From an uncultured Gemmatimonadota bacterium (lineage in GTDB: Bacteria > Gemmatimonadota > Gemmatimonadetes > Gemmatimonadales > GWC2-71-9): a stretch of DNA of 10,546 nt. Of this stretch, positions 1 to 7,496 are shown piece after piece (within the stretch, counting starts at the first letter, position 1; each line of letters opens with the position of its first letter). The position numbers and the translations under genes were made by a program. The stretch is taken from assembly GCA_937961295.1 (NCBI GenBank), contig CALGOK010000088.1:1-10546 (forward strand), in the 5' to 3' direction. The notes under the pieces were generated by a model. It ran no database searches and was not told where the DNA came from. It saw nothing but the letters and a program-made list of their open reading frames with translations.

Positions 1-949
1 GGCGACGCTCGTGCCCACCTCCCTGTCCCCCGAGGTCACTCCCGGTCGCTCGTACTTCGACGCGGCCGCGCGCCGGCTGGGAGTCGACCGCGCCGTGCTC
101 GAGCACGCCGAGTCGCTGGTGCCGGAGGCCGAGCGCGAACTCGACCGGCTGCTGGCCAGCGTCGAGGCACGTGAGCAGGAGCTGCGTCGCGATGAGCATG
201 CCCTGATCGAGCGCACCGTCGACGTCGATCGCCGCGAGGCCGTGGTGGGGCGACGGGAGGCCGATCACGAAGCACGCGAGGCCGAGTTGCGTCGCCAGGA
301 GAGGGACGCCGAGCGCGAGCGCGCGAAGCAGGCCAAGGCGTACCTGCTCGAGGCGCGCAAGCGCGTGGAAGAGGCGCTCGCCATGGCCCGGGGCGCCGCG
401 GACGAGGCCGCCGCGAAGGAGGCCCGTCGCCTGATCGAGGAGGGAGTTCGGCAGGAGGGCGAGCGCCTTGACGACGACGCGTCGCTCCCCGCCGGCGCGC
501 CGGGGCCGCTGGAGGTGGGCGCCCACGTTCGACTCGACACCGGCGCCACCGGAGAGGTGGTGGAGGTGCGAGGGGATGGTCGCGCGGTGGTGCAGGTGGG
601 CGCGATGCGCCTGCTGATCAAGCCCGCCACGCTGACACGGATCGCCGATCGCCAGCCGGCGGCGCCCCGTCCCGCGACCCGGCTTCCGGACGACCCCGCC
701 CGCGAGGCGGCCTGGGAACTCGACCTGCGGGGGATGCGGGCCGACGAGGCTGAGTCGGCGGTGCTGGCCGCCCTCGACGGGGCGGTGCTGGCGGAGCAGC
801 CGCACCTGCGCATCATTCACGGCATGGGAACCGGGGTGCTGCGGGAGACGGTGCGGGCGCTGCTGGGCCGGGACGGCCGGGTGGCGTCGTTCGAGTTCGC
901 CCCGCGGCAGCAGGGCGGCACCGGCGTCACCATCGCGGTGCTGCGCTGA
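1..949 (+). CDS. mutS2: Endonuclease MutS2, C-terminal part (5' end outside window)
   Basis: This is the 3' portion of mutS2, open from the window edge in the frame starting at base 2; the GTG at 11 is an internal codon. MutS2 binds branched DNA or, in some bacteria, collided ribosomes, and its Smr domain is a nuclease. The first residues (PTSLSPEV..PGRSYFDAAARRLG) match the end of the MutS-family ATPase domain. A long Glu/Arg/Ala-rich coiled coil follows (about bases 100-480), then an SH3/KOW-like strand segment (about 515-650). The C-terminal Smr domain starts at LDLRG (719) and contains the HGMGTG motif (818-835). LDLRG replaces the LDLHG of some Smr proteins, which is common in MutS2. The Walker motifs lie upstream of the window. 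The TGA stop (947-949) shares its last base with the dnaG ATG, so the two genes are probably co-translated. Confidence 0.93.
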   Translation, partial: ATLVPTSLSPEVTPGRSYFDAAARRLGVDRAVLEHAESLVPEAERELDRLLASVEAREQELRRDEHALIERTVDVDRREAVVGRREADHEAREAELRRQERDAERERAKQAKAYLLEARKRVEEALAMARGAADEAAAKEARRLIEEGVRQEGERLDDDASLPAGAPGPLEVGAHVRLDTGATGEVVEVRGDGRAVVQVGAMRLLIKPATLTRIADRQPAAPRPATRLPDDPAREAAWELDLRGMRADEAESAVLAALDGAVLAEQPHLRIIHGMGTGVLRETVRALLGRDGRVASFEFAPRQQGGTGVTIAVLR

Positions 950-2769
950 TGGCGCGGATCCCCGACGAGGTGATCGAGCAGGTCCGCGATGCCGCCGACC
1001 TCCTGGAGATCGTGCAGGAGTCGGTGCAGCTCAAGCGCACCGGCAGCGACTGGCGCGGGCCGTGCCCGTTCCACGGCGGCACCAACCGCAACTTCGCGGT
1101 GATCCCGCGCAAGAACCTCTACTACTGCTTCGTCTGCCACGCTGCGGGCGACGTGTTCAGCTGGCATCGCGAGCGATTCGGGATGGACTATCCCACGGCG
1201 GTGCGCGAGGTCGCGCGCCGCGTGGGCATCGTGATTCCGGAGCAGGCCGAGCGCACCGGCCCGGATCCGCGCGAGCCGCTCTTCCAGGCGTGCGACGCGG
1301 CACAGCAGTGGTTCGCGCGCCGCCTGCGCGAGGGCGACGAGGCCGAGGCCGCGCGGCGCTACCTGCAGGGCCGCCAGCTGTCGCTCGACGTCGCGGCCGA
1401 GTTCGGGCTCGGCTGGGCGCCCACTGGCGACGCGTTCCTGGCCGCGATGCGCGAGCTGGGGATCGCCGAGGCGGTGCTGGAGGAAGCGGCGCTGGTGCAG
1501 CGGCGCGACGACGGCACGCTCTATCCGCGATTCCGCAACCGATTGCTCTTCCCGATCCACGACCTGCGCGGGCGCGTGGTCGCCTTCGGCGGCCGGCTGC
1601 TCGGTCCCGGTGAGCCCAAGTACCTCAACTCGCCCGAGACGCCGATCTTCCACAAGGGCGAGCAACTCTACCACATCCACGTGGCCAAGCTGGCGATCCG
1701 GAAGGCTGAGGCCGCGATCGTGGTCGAGGGGTACTTCGACGCGCTGCGACTCTCGCTCGCCGGCTTCGATCACGTGGTGGCGCCGCTCGGGACGTCGCTC
1801 ACCGAGGCCCAGGCCAAGCTGCTGCGGCGCTACACCGCCGAGGTGGTGCTCTGCTACGACAGCGACGCGCCGGGACTCCGGGCCACCTTCCGCGCAGCCG
1901 ACGTGCTGCTGGCCGAGGGCGTGCGCGTGCGCGTGGCGACAATGCCCGAAGGCGACGATCCCGACACCGTGGTGCAACGCGACGGCGCCCCGGCGTTCCA
2001 GTCGCTGCTGGACGACGCCGTGGACGTGCTGGAGCGGAAGCTCCAGCTGCTGGAGCGCCACGGCTGGTTTGGCGACGTCCACAAGGCGCGCGAGGCGCTC
2101 GACCGGCTGCTCCCGACGCTGCGCGCCGCGAGCGATCCGGTGACCCGCGAGCTGTATGTCTCGCGGGTCGCCGAGCGCCTGGGCATCCCGCGCGACGTGG
2201 TCGCGACCGAGACTGCGGCGGTGAAGTCGCGGCCGGTGCCGACCCCGGTGGCGTCCTCGGCACGCGGGGGTGGCGGGCCGCCGTCCCGCGAGGCCGGTCC
2301 CTCCCGCAGTGACCCGCGGACGCCGGGGGCCGCGATCGAGCGCGCCTTGCTGCGGATCCTGTTGCACCACCCGGAGTGGCTGGCGCGCGCCCGGGGTGAG
2401 GTCGCCACCGACCGGTTTGCGGTCCCCGCCTTCCGGCGGATCTACGAGGCACTTCAGGCCCTTCCTGATGGGGCGCCGATCGGCGACGCACTGGCCGGCC
2501 TGGATGAGCGGGCGCGCGACGCATGGCACCGGCTGATGGCGGCACCGCCGGATCGCGACGGGCCCGACCTCGACCGCGAGTACGCCGGTGCCCTCGAGGC
2601 GCTGGAGGAGATCCACGCCTTCCCGGAGATCGCCGCCGAGGCCGATCCGCTCGAGCTGAGCCGCCGCTGGCGTGCGCTCTCGCAGGCCGGGCAGGCGCGG
2701 TTCCGGTTGTATCTTGCTACCACGCGACGGCCGTCCCGCGGCCGCGCCGAACCGAGGCCCAAGGAGTGA
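949..2769 (+). CDS. dnaG: DNA primase DnaG
   Basis: DnaG synthesises the RNA primers for DNA replication and works with the replicative helicase at the fork. The start is certain: MARIPDEVIEQVRDAADLLEIV is the classic N-terminus, and the ATG overlaps the mutS2 stop by one base. The CHC2 zinc ribbon has C39, H42, C60 and C63, followed by the GD at 67-68. The TOPRIM catalytic core has EGYFD with E260 and the metal-binding DSD at D304-D306. A Pro/Gly/Arg-rich linker of about 35 residues (426-461) separates the core from the C-terminal helicase-interaction domain (about 462-606). Its length of 606 aa is normal for the family. The zinc ribbon reads CPFHGGTNRNF where most bacteria have a CPFHxExTPSF-type sequence; the metal ligands are kept. 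No good Shine-Dalgarno precedes the ATG, which fits translational coupling to mutS2. Confidence 0.98.
   Translation: MARIPDEVIEQVRDAADLLEIVQESVQLKRTGSDWRGPCPFHGGTNRNFAVIPRKNLYYCFVCHAAGDVFSWHRERFGMDYPTAVREVARRVGIVIPEQAERTGPDPREPLFQACDAAQQWFARRLREGDEAEAARRYLQGRQLSLDVAAEFGLGWAPTGDAFLAAMRELGIAEAVLEEAALVQRRDDGTLYPRFRNRLLFPIHDLRGRVVAFGGRLLGPGEPKYLNSPETPIFHKGEQLYHIHVAKLAIRKAEAAIVVEGYFDALRLSLAGFDHVVAPLGTSLTEAQAKLLRRYTAEVVLCYDSDAPGLRATFRAADVLLAEGVRVRVATMPEGDDPDTVVQRDGAPAFQSLLDDAVDVLERKLQLLERHGWFGDVHKAREALDRLLPTLRAASDPVTRELYVSRVAERLGIPRDVVATETAAVKSRPVPTPVASSARGGGGPPSREAGPSRSDPRTPGAAIERALLRILLHHPEWLARARGEVATDRFAVPAFRRIYEALQALPDGAPIGDALAGLDERARDAWHRLMAAPPDRDGPDLDREYAGALEALEEIHAFPEIAAEADPLELSRRWRALSQAGQARFRLYLATTRRPSRGRAEPRPKE
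2761..2766 (+). promoter_or_regulatory. Ribosome binding site AAGGAG for the zinc-ribbon gene
   Basis: AAGGAG sits in the last codons of dnaG, with 9 bases between it and the ATG at 2776. It fixes the start of the downstream gene and shows that translation re-initiates within the operon. Confidence 0.75.
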
Positions 2770-2775
2770 GACCCG

Positions 2776-3492
2776 ATGCACCCTGAACTGCCCAAGCTGC
2801 TCGATGTCCAGGGCAAGGACCGCCGGCTGGCCGAGATCGATGCCAGGCTCGCCGCGCTCACCACCGAGCGCGATGCCCTCGACGCGGCGCTGGAGGCAGC
2901 GCGCAACCAGATCGCCAGCGCGCGTCGGGCCATGGAGGACAGCGCCACGCGGCGCGACGAGAAGGGCCAGAAGCTGGAGACGCAGCGCGCCCACCAGGAC
3001 AAGCGGCGCGCACGGCTGGAGCAGGAGCGCAATCCGCGGGTCGCCGCGCAGCTCATGGCGGACGTCGAGCTGGCGCGCAGCATCCTCGCGCAGGAGGAGA
3101 GCGACTGGCTCCGGCTCGCGGAGGAAGCGACGCAGCGCGAGGCGGCCGTCGCGGCCGCGGAGGAGAAGCTGGTCACCCTCGAAGCCGAGCAGGCGGAGCT
3201 GCGTGCCGACCTCACGCAGCGCACCGAGGCGGCGACGGCGGAGCGCACCGAGGCGCAGGCGGAACGGGAGACCGCGGCGGCCGGGCTCGACCGGCCGCTG
3301 CGGACGCGTTATGACCGGCTCCGCGCGTCGCGCCGCAGCGAAGTGCTGGTGCCCGCAACCAACGCCATCTGCACCGCCTGTCACACGGCGATCCCGCGAT
3401 CCCGCATCGGGCAGCTGCAGGCCGACGGCCTGCTCCTGCAGGGGTGCGAGATGTGCGGCGCGATCCTGTATCTCGAGGAGGTGACGGCCTGA
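2776..3492 (+). CDS. Coiled-coil protein with C-terminal C4 zinc ribbon (FlgZ/CT398-like family)
   Basis: A 238-residue protein. Residues about 10-180 are a highly charged, heptad-like Glu/Arg/Ala helix expected to form a long antiparallel coiled-coil hairpin. The C-terminus holds a four-cysteine zinc ribbon: C199-x2-C202 and C224-x2-C227, ending in an acidic ILYLEE strand. This architecture is that of the widespread 'C4-type zinc ribbon domain' family (Helicobacter HP0958/FlgZ, Chlamydia CT398). The few members studied bind nucleic acid or sigma-54/flagellar partners; the usual biochemical role is unknown. It has its own strong ribosome site 9 bases upstream. Lying between dnaG and recJ, it may have a nucleic-acid-related role, but that is only inference from context. 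Its 3' end overlaps or abuts recJ. Confidence 0.9.
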   Translation: MHPELPKLLDVQGKDRRLAEIDARLAALTTERDALDAALEAARNQIASARRAMEDSATRRDEKGQKLETQRAHQDKRRARLEQERNPRVAAQLMADVELARSILAQEESDWLRLAEEATQREAAVAAAEEKLVTLEAEQAELRADLTQRTEAATAERTEAQAERETAAAGLDRPLRTRYDRLRASRRSEVLVPATNAICTACHTAIPRSRIGQLQADGLLLQGCEMCGAILYLEEVTA

Positions 3493-5210
3493 GCGCCGTC
3501 CCGGGTCCTGGGTCGCCGCGGTGGCGGCTCGCCCCGGCCCCGGACCCGGAGGCCGCGCGGGCGCTCGCGCAGGCCCTCAACCTGCCGGTCCCGCTCGCCG
3601 CGCTGCTGGTGCAGCGCGGTCACCAGACGCCCGACCTCGCGCGGGCGTTCCTGCGTCCCGACCTCGCCACGCTCAGCGATCCGCTCTCGCTCGCCGGGAT
3701 GGCGGAGGCCGTCGACGTGATCGGCGCGGAGGCCTCCCGCGGCAGCCGCATCCTGGTGCATGGTGACTACGACGTCGACGGGCAGTGCGCCACCGCGCTG
3801 CTGGTGCGCGCGCTGCGCGCGGCGGGCGTCGAGGCGCATGGCTTCGTGCCCAACCGGCTGCGCGACGGCTACGACTTCGGGCCCGCCGGGCTGCGCGAGG
3901 CGGAGCGCATCGACGCGCGGCTGATCATCACCTGCGACTGCGGCATCACCGCGGTCGACACGGTGGCCGCCGCGCGGGCCGCGGGTCGCCGCGTGGTGGT
4001 GACCGATCACCATCTCCCCGGCCCGGTGCTCCCGGACGCCGACGCGGTGGTCGACCCGCAGCGCGCCGACGACACGTCGGGGCTCGGCGCGCTGTGCGGC
4101 ACCGGGATCGCGTTCAAGCTGGTGCAGGCGATCGCGCCACGACTCGGCCTGCCGGTCAACTTCGCGTGGCACCTGCTCGACCTGGTGGCGCTCGCGACGG
4201 TGGCTGACGTGGTGCCGCTGGTGGGGGAGAACCGGGTGCTCGTCAAGCATGGGCTTCGGCTGATGCCGTCGTCGCGGTGGCCGGGTGTCCGCGCGCTGCT
4301 CGCCAGCGCCGGCGTGGCGGGCGAGGTGCGCGCGGGGCAGGTGGGCCACACGGTGGCTCCGCGCCTGAAGGGGGCCGGCCGCAGCGCGGAGGCGAGCGAC
4401 GGCCTGCGTTTGCTGCTGACCGACGACCCGGGCGAGGCGGCCGCGCTTGCCGCGCGCCTCGAGGAGCTCAATCGGCGCCGGCAGGAGCTCGACCAGGAGA
4501 TCCTCGAACGCGCCCTCGGCGAGGTGGAACGGCGCTTCGGCGATCCGGACGAGCACCGGGCGCTGGTGCTCGCCGGCGAGGGCTGGCATCCGGGCGTGGT
4601 GGGCATCGTCGCCTCGCGCGTGGTGGAACGGTACGGGCGTCCGACCTTCCTGATCGGGCTCGACGGCGGCGTGGGGAAGGGGAGCGGTCGCAGCATCGAC
4701 CGCTTCGACCTGCACTCGGCGCTCACCGCGTGCGGCGACCTGCTCGAGCGCTACGGCGGCCATCGCATGGCGGCGGGGCTCACCATTCGCGCCGATCGCG
4801 TCGACGCATTCCGCGAGCGATTCGCCGCGGTCGCGCGGGAGCGACTCGCGACCACCGATCTCGGCCCGGAGCAGCGGGTCGACCTCGAGCTCGCCCAGGG
4901 CGAGGTGAGCGACGACCTGGAGCGCTGGGGACGCCACCTCGAACCGTGCGGCATGGGCAACCCGGCACCGGTGTTCGGGATGCGCGGAGCGCGATTGGCC
5001 GGCGCGCGGACGGTGGGCAGCAACCATCTCAAGGCCACGCTCGATGGGGTGGGCCGTTCGCTCGATGCGATCGCGTTCAACTGGGCCGATCGCGCGAGCG
5101 GACTCGAGGGCCACCCGGTCGATGTCGCGTTCCGGCTTGAGCGCAACGAGTGGCAGGGCCGCTCGACGCTGCAGGCGCGCGTGGTGGCGCTGGGGCCGTC
5201 GGCGGCGTGA
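3444..5210 (+). CDS. recJ: Single-stranded-DNA-specific 5'-3' exonuclease RecJ
   Basis: RecJ degrades single-stranded DNA 5' to 3' in recombination and repair. DHH motifs are intact: DYDVDG (GAC at 3765), the DCG of ITCDCGIT, and the DHH triad at 4005-4013. A DLVALATVADVVPL segment follows, then the DHHA1 domain with GWHPGVVGIVASR and the GKGSGRS and YGGH motifs, then the C-terminal OB region with EPCGMGNPAPVF. The start is uncertain. Conventional GTG codons at 3444 and 3453 lie inside the zinc-ribbon gene, which would make a 588-residue protein with a non-conserved Arg-rich leader. CTG 3489 gives 573 aa, an ideal ribosome site and a CTGA stop-start overlap. The conserved domain begins at WRLAP soon after 3525, and no ATG, GTG or TTG lies between 3453 and there. 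I give the conventional coordinates but think 3489 is biologically likelier. The stop overlaps rsmD by GTGA. Confidence 0.95.
   Translation: MRDVRRDPVSRGGDGLSAVPGPGSPRWRLAPAPDPEAARALAQALNLPVPLAALLVQRGHQTPDLARAFLRPDLATLSDPLSLAGMAEAVDVIGAEASRGSRILVHGDYDVDGQCATALLVRALRAAGVEAHGFVPNRLRDGYDFGPAGLREAERIDARLIITCDCGITAVDTVAAARAAGRRVVVTDHHLPGPVLPDADAVVDPQRADDTSGLGALCGTGIAFKLVQAIAPRLGLPVNFAWHLLDLVALATVADVVPLVGENRVLVKHGLRLMPSSRWPGVRALLASAGVAGEVRAGQVGHTVAPRLKGAGRSAEASDGLRLLLTDDPGEAAALAARLEELNRRRQELDQEILERALGEVERRFGDPDEHRALVLAGEGWHPGVVGIVASRVVERYGRPTFLIGLDGGVGKGSGRSIDRFDLHSALTACGDLLERYGGHRMAAGLTIRADRVDAFRERFAAVARERLATTDLGPEQRVDLELAQGEVSDDLERWGRHLEPCGMGNPAPVFGMRGARLAGARTVGSNHLKATLDGVGRSLDAIAFNWADRASGLEGHPVDVAFRLERNEWQGRSTLQARVVALGPSAA
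3475..3481 (+). promoter_or_regulatory. Strong ribosome binding site GAGGAGG pointing at a CTG start for recJ
   Basis: GAGGAGG is a near-perfect Shine-Dalgarno in the last codons of the zinc-ribbon gene. With 7 bases of spacing it leads to CTG 3489-3491 in the recJ frame, which overlaps the upstream TGA (3490-3492) as CTGA. No ATG, GTG or TTG in the recJ frame occurs at a suitable distance. The motif also encodes Glu-Glu in the upstream protein, so a purely coding origin is possible. Confidence 0.5.
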
Positions 5211-5725
5211 CGCGCATCGTGTCGGGGACGTGGGGTGGGCGCCGCCTGGCGGTGCCGCGCGACGGCCGGGTGCGCCCCACGGCCGAGCGCGTGCGCGAGG
5301 CGTGGCTCGCCATCCTGGCGCCCGAGCTGGTCGGTGCGCGGGTGCTCGACCTGTTCGCGGGCAGCGGGGCGCTGGGACTCGAGGCGCTCTCGCGCGGGGC
5401 CGCCCACGCCACCTTCGTGGAGATGCACCGGCCGTCGCTCGAGGCGCTCGCGGCCAACATCGCGGCGCTCGATGCCGGCCCGCTGACCACCGTGCGCCGC
5501 GGGGACGCGATGCGGTTCGTCACCCAGCTTGGCGCCGAGGCGTACGATGTGGCGCTGGCCGATCCGCCGTTCACCATCGACTACGCGGAACGGATTGCGA
5601 AGGCGTGGCACGCGACGCCGTTTGCGCCGCTGCTCGCGGTGGAGCATCATCCCAGGACCACGCTCGACGGTGGCGAGACGCGCCGCTGGGGAGACGTGGC
5701 CGTCACCTTCTTCCGGGTCCCATGA
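5207..5725 (+). CDS. rsmD: 16S rRNA (guanine(966)-N2)-methyltransferase RsmD
   Basis: RsmD uses S-adenosylmethionine to methylate N2 of G966 in 16S rRNA during 30S assembly. The 172-residue protein starts at GTG 5207, which overlaps the recJ TGA (5208-5210) as GTGA. The N-terminus (TRIVSGTWGGRRL) matches the family, which begins with an RI-x-G-x-x-G-R-x-L signature followed by RPT. The AdoMet-binding motif I is DLFAGSG (D48-G54), followed by LGLEALSRGA. The catalytic motif is DPPF (D119-F122), the form normal for RsmD. Length is close to the usual 180 or so. An in-frame upstream extension to 5150 exists but runs through recJ and is not conserved, so I rejected it. The stop overlaps the coaD start by ATGA. 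Confidence 0.95.
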   Translation: MTRIVSGTWGGRRLAVPRDGRVRPTAERVREAWLAILAPELVGARVLDLFAGSGALGLEALSRGAAHATFVEMHRPSLEALAANIAALDAGPLTTVRRGDAMRFVTQLGAEAYDVALADPPFTIDYAERIAKAWHATPFAPLLAVEHHPRTTLDGGETRRWGDVAVTFFRVP

Positions 5726-6204
5726 CGCGCATCGCCATCTATCCCGGCTCGTTCGATCCGCCCACCCGCGGCCACGAGGACCTGGCCCGCCGCGCCCTCG
5801 CGCTCTGCGACCACCTGATCGTCGCGGTGGCCATCAACCCCGGCAAGCAGCCGCTGTTCAGCGTCGAGGAGCGCCTTCGCCTGCTGCACGTGGCGCTGGG
5901 GGATGATCCGCGCATCGAGTTCGCCTCGTTCTCGGGGTTGCTCGCCGAGTTCGCGCGCGAGCGCGAGGCGACCATGGCGGTGCGCGGCCTGCGCGCCGTC
6001 AGCGACTTCGAGTACGAGTTCCAGATGGCGCTGATGAACCGGCGACTCAATCCCGACCTCGAGACGGTGTTCCTTGTGCCCGCGGTGGACCTGACCTACC
6101 TCTCCTCGTCGCTGGTCCGCGAGGCGGCGCGCTTCGGCGGCAACCTCGACGGGCTCGTGCATCCGGCGGTGGCGCGCGCACTCGCGGAGCGTTTTCCGGG
6201 ATGA
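5722..6204 (+). CDS. coaD: Pantetheine-phosphate adenylyltransferase CoaD
   Basis: CoaD (PPAT) transfers AMP from ATP to 4'-phosphopantetheine, the penultimate step of coenzyme A synthesis in the cytoplasm. The 160-residue length is typical. The N-terminus IYPGSFDPPTRGHEDL carries the nucleotidyltransferase (T/H)xGH motif as T15-R-G-H18. The KQPLF and RGLRAVSDFEYE segments are family hallmarks, and the C-terminal YLSSSLVRE (Y126-E134) is the second nucleotide-binding motif. The ATG at 5722 overlaps the rsmD stop as ATGA, and the stop overlaps pta the same way. The rsmD-coaD pair is a common neighbourhood in many bacterial phyla, supporting both calls. Confidence 0.98.
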   Translation: MTRIAIYPGSFDPPTRGHEDLARRALALCDHLIVAVAINPGKQPLFSVEERLRLLHVALGDDPRIEFASFSGLLAEFAREREATMAVRGLRAVSDFEYEFQMALMNRRLNPDLETVFLVPAVDLTYLSSSLVREAARFGGNLDGLVHPAVARALAERFPG

Positions 6205-7151
6205 GCTTCCGCGACCGGCTGCGCGCGCGCGCTGCCGGCAGTCGCGCCCGGGTGATCTTCCCCGACGGCGACGACCCGCGGGTGCGCGAGGCGGCCGACC
6301 GGCTGCGCGAGCGCGGCATCGGCGAACCGATCCTGCTCGATGCCGCCCATCGCCCGGCCGCGGACGACCCGCGGCTGCCCCTGGTGGCGGAGCTCCTGCG
6401 GGGGCGGCGGCCGACCGCGGTGCGCGACGGCCTGCACGCGCTCGACCTCGCCACCGACCCGCTCCGGTTCGCCGCGGCGATGGTGGCGCTGGGAGAGGCC
6501 GACGGGTGCGTCGCCGGTGCGACGGCCACCACCGCCGACGTGCTGCGCGCTGCGCTCTGGCTGATCGGGCCGCGGCCGGGCATCCCCGCGATCACGGCGG
6601 CGATGTACCACGGCCTGGCCGACGGCCGGGTGCTCACCTACACCGACGTGGCGGTGATCCCGACCCCGACGCCCGAGCAACTCGCGGCGGCGGCCGCGGC
6701 GGCAGCCGACGACCGCCGCACGCTGGTGGGCGACGAGCCGGTGGTGGCATTCCTCTCCTTCAGCACCCGCGGCAGCGCCGACTTGCCCGAGACCGAGCGC
6801 GTGCGCGCGGCGGTCGCCGCGTTCCGCGCGATGCGGCCGGGCATCGTCGCCGACGGCGAGCTGCAGGTCGACGCCGCGCTGGTACCGGACGTGGCCCGGC
6901 GAAAGTGCCCGGATTCGCCGGTGGCCGGGGCCGCCAACGTCCTCGTGTTTCCCTCGCTCGATGCGGCCAACATCGGCTACAAGCTCACCGAGCGCCTCGC
7001 GGGCGCCACGGCGGCCGGTCCGTTGCTGCAGGGACTGGCGCGGCCGATGTCGGACCTGTCGCGCGGCGCGGCACCCGACGATATTGTGGACGTGGCGGCG
7101 ATGGTGGCCCTGCAGGCCTCGGCCGCCGGCAAACCCGGCAAGGAGCGGTGA
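6201..7151 (+). CDS. pta: Phosphate acetyltransferase
   Basis: Pta interconverts acetyl-CoA and acetyl phosphate, linking central carbon flux to acetate and phosphotransfer pools. This is the short single-domain form (316 aa), lacking the N-terminal DRTGG/P-loop extension of enterobacterial Pta. Family motifs are all present: VIFPDGDDPRVREAA at the N-terminus, FLSFSTRGSA, DGELQVDAALVP, CPDSPVAGAANVLVFP, AANIGYKL and the C-terminal DLSRGA. S287, R288 and D294 line up with the active-site Ser309, Arg310 and Asp316 reported for the Methanosarcina enzyme. KCPDSPVAG has Cys where KAPDSPVAG is common. The related phosphate butyryltransferases are less likely because SFSTRGS and LSRGA are Pta-like. 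No acetate kinase gene is in the window. The ATG overlaps the coaD stop as ATGA. Confidence 0.93.
   Translation: MSFRDRLRARAAGSRARVIFPDGDDPRVREAADRLRERGIGEPILLDAAHRPAADDPRLPLVAELLRGRRPTAVRDGLHALDLATDPLRFAAAMVALGEADGCVAGATATTADVLRAALWLIGPRPGIPAITAAMYHGLADGRVLTYTDVAVIPTPTPEQLAAAAAAAADDRRTLVGDEPVVAFLSFSTRGSADLPETERVRAAVAAFRAMRPGIVADGELQVDAALVPDVARRKCPDSPVAGAANVLVFPSLDAANIGYKLTERLAGATAAGPLLQGLARPMSDLSRGAAPDDIVDVAAMVALQASAAGKPGKER
7140..7145 (+). promoter_or_regulatory. Ribosome binding site AAGGAG that decides the rsbV-like start
   Basis: AAGGAG in the last codons of pta is 11 bases from ATG 7157 but only 2 from the alternative GTG 7148, which would give a GTGA overlap with the pta stop. Spacing favours ATG 7157. 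Confidence 0.6.
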
Positions 7152-7156
7152 CGACG

Positions 7157-7492
7157 ATGTCCATCACGACGACCCAGTCGACCGGCGGCGTGACCGTGGC
7201 GACGGTCGAGGGCCAGCTGATCGTGGCCAATCGGCAGGAACTCAAGCAGGCGATCCAGGAGGCGCTCGACGGCGGCGCGCGCCGCTTCGTGCTCGACTTC
7301 TCCGACACGGCCTATATCGATTCCTCCGGTCTCGGCGCGCTGGTGTCGATCAACAAGCGGGTGCGCGAGGTCGGCGGCGAGCTGCGCCTCGCCGCACTGA
7401 ACGAGGACCTGCGCTCGCTCTTCACCCTGACCAAGCTCGACACGCTGTTCGCCATCGCCGAGAGCGCGAACGAGGCGCTCGCGGGGTTCTGA
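7157..7492 (+). CDS. STAS-domain anti-anti-sigma factor (RsbV/SpoIIAA family)
   Basis: A 111-residue single STAS domain. In partner switching the unphosphorylated form binds the kinase/anti-sigma factor and frees its target; phosphorylation on a Ser/Thr releases it. The characteristic elements are the N-terminal GGVTVATVEGQLIVANRQELK strand/helix, VLDFSDTAYIDSSGLGALVSI with the phospho-acceptor motif D55-S56-S57-G58, and the C-terminal LTKLDTLFAIAESANEAL. The phosphorylatable serines are intact, so it should respond to the kinase and phosphatase encoded just downstream. The start is ATG 7157 (GTG 7148 would add three residues). The gap is 5 bases from pta and 4 bases to the kinase gene. I give no symbol because RsbV, SpoIIAA and BldG cannot be told apart from sequence. 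Confidence 0.93.
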   Translation: MSITTTQSTGGVTVATVEGQLIVANRQELKQAIQEALDGGARRFVLDFSDTAYIDSSGLGALVSINKRVREVGGELRLAALNEDLRSLFTLTKLDTLFAIAESANEALAGF

Positions 7493-7496
7493 GCGC

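Noticed and set aside
817..3384. Minus-strand open frame of 855 codons opposite dnaG and the zinc-ribbon gene
   Set aside because: It is Arg/His/Leu-rich with no domain I recognise and lies exactly antisense to confidently identified genes; long antisense frames are expected where third positions are nearly all G or C.
3381..5114. Minus-strand open frame of 577 codons opposite recJ
   Set aside because: Shadow of recJ codon bias; composition is dominated by Arg, Ala and His with no motif.
5044..5721. In-frame upstream extension of coaD (386-codon reading)
   Set aside because: The extension crosses rsmD and the end of recJ with low-complexity Arg/Ala sequence; CoaD proteins are about 160 aa and begin exactly at ATG 5722.
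6506..7156. In-frame upstream extension of the STAS protein to 328 residues
   Set aside because: The added part is an off-frame reading of pta; only the last 111 residues form a STAS domain.
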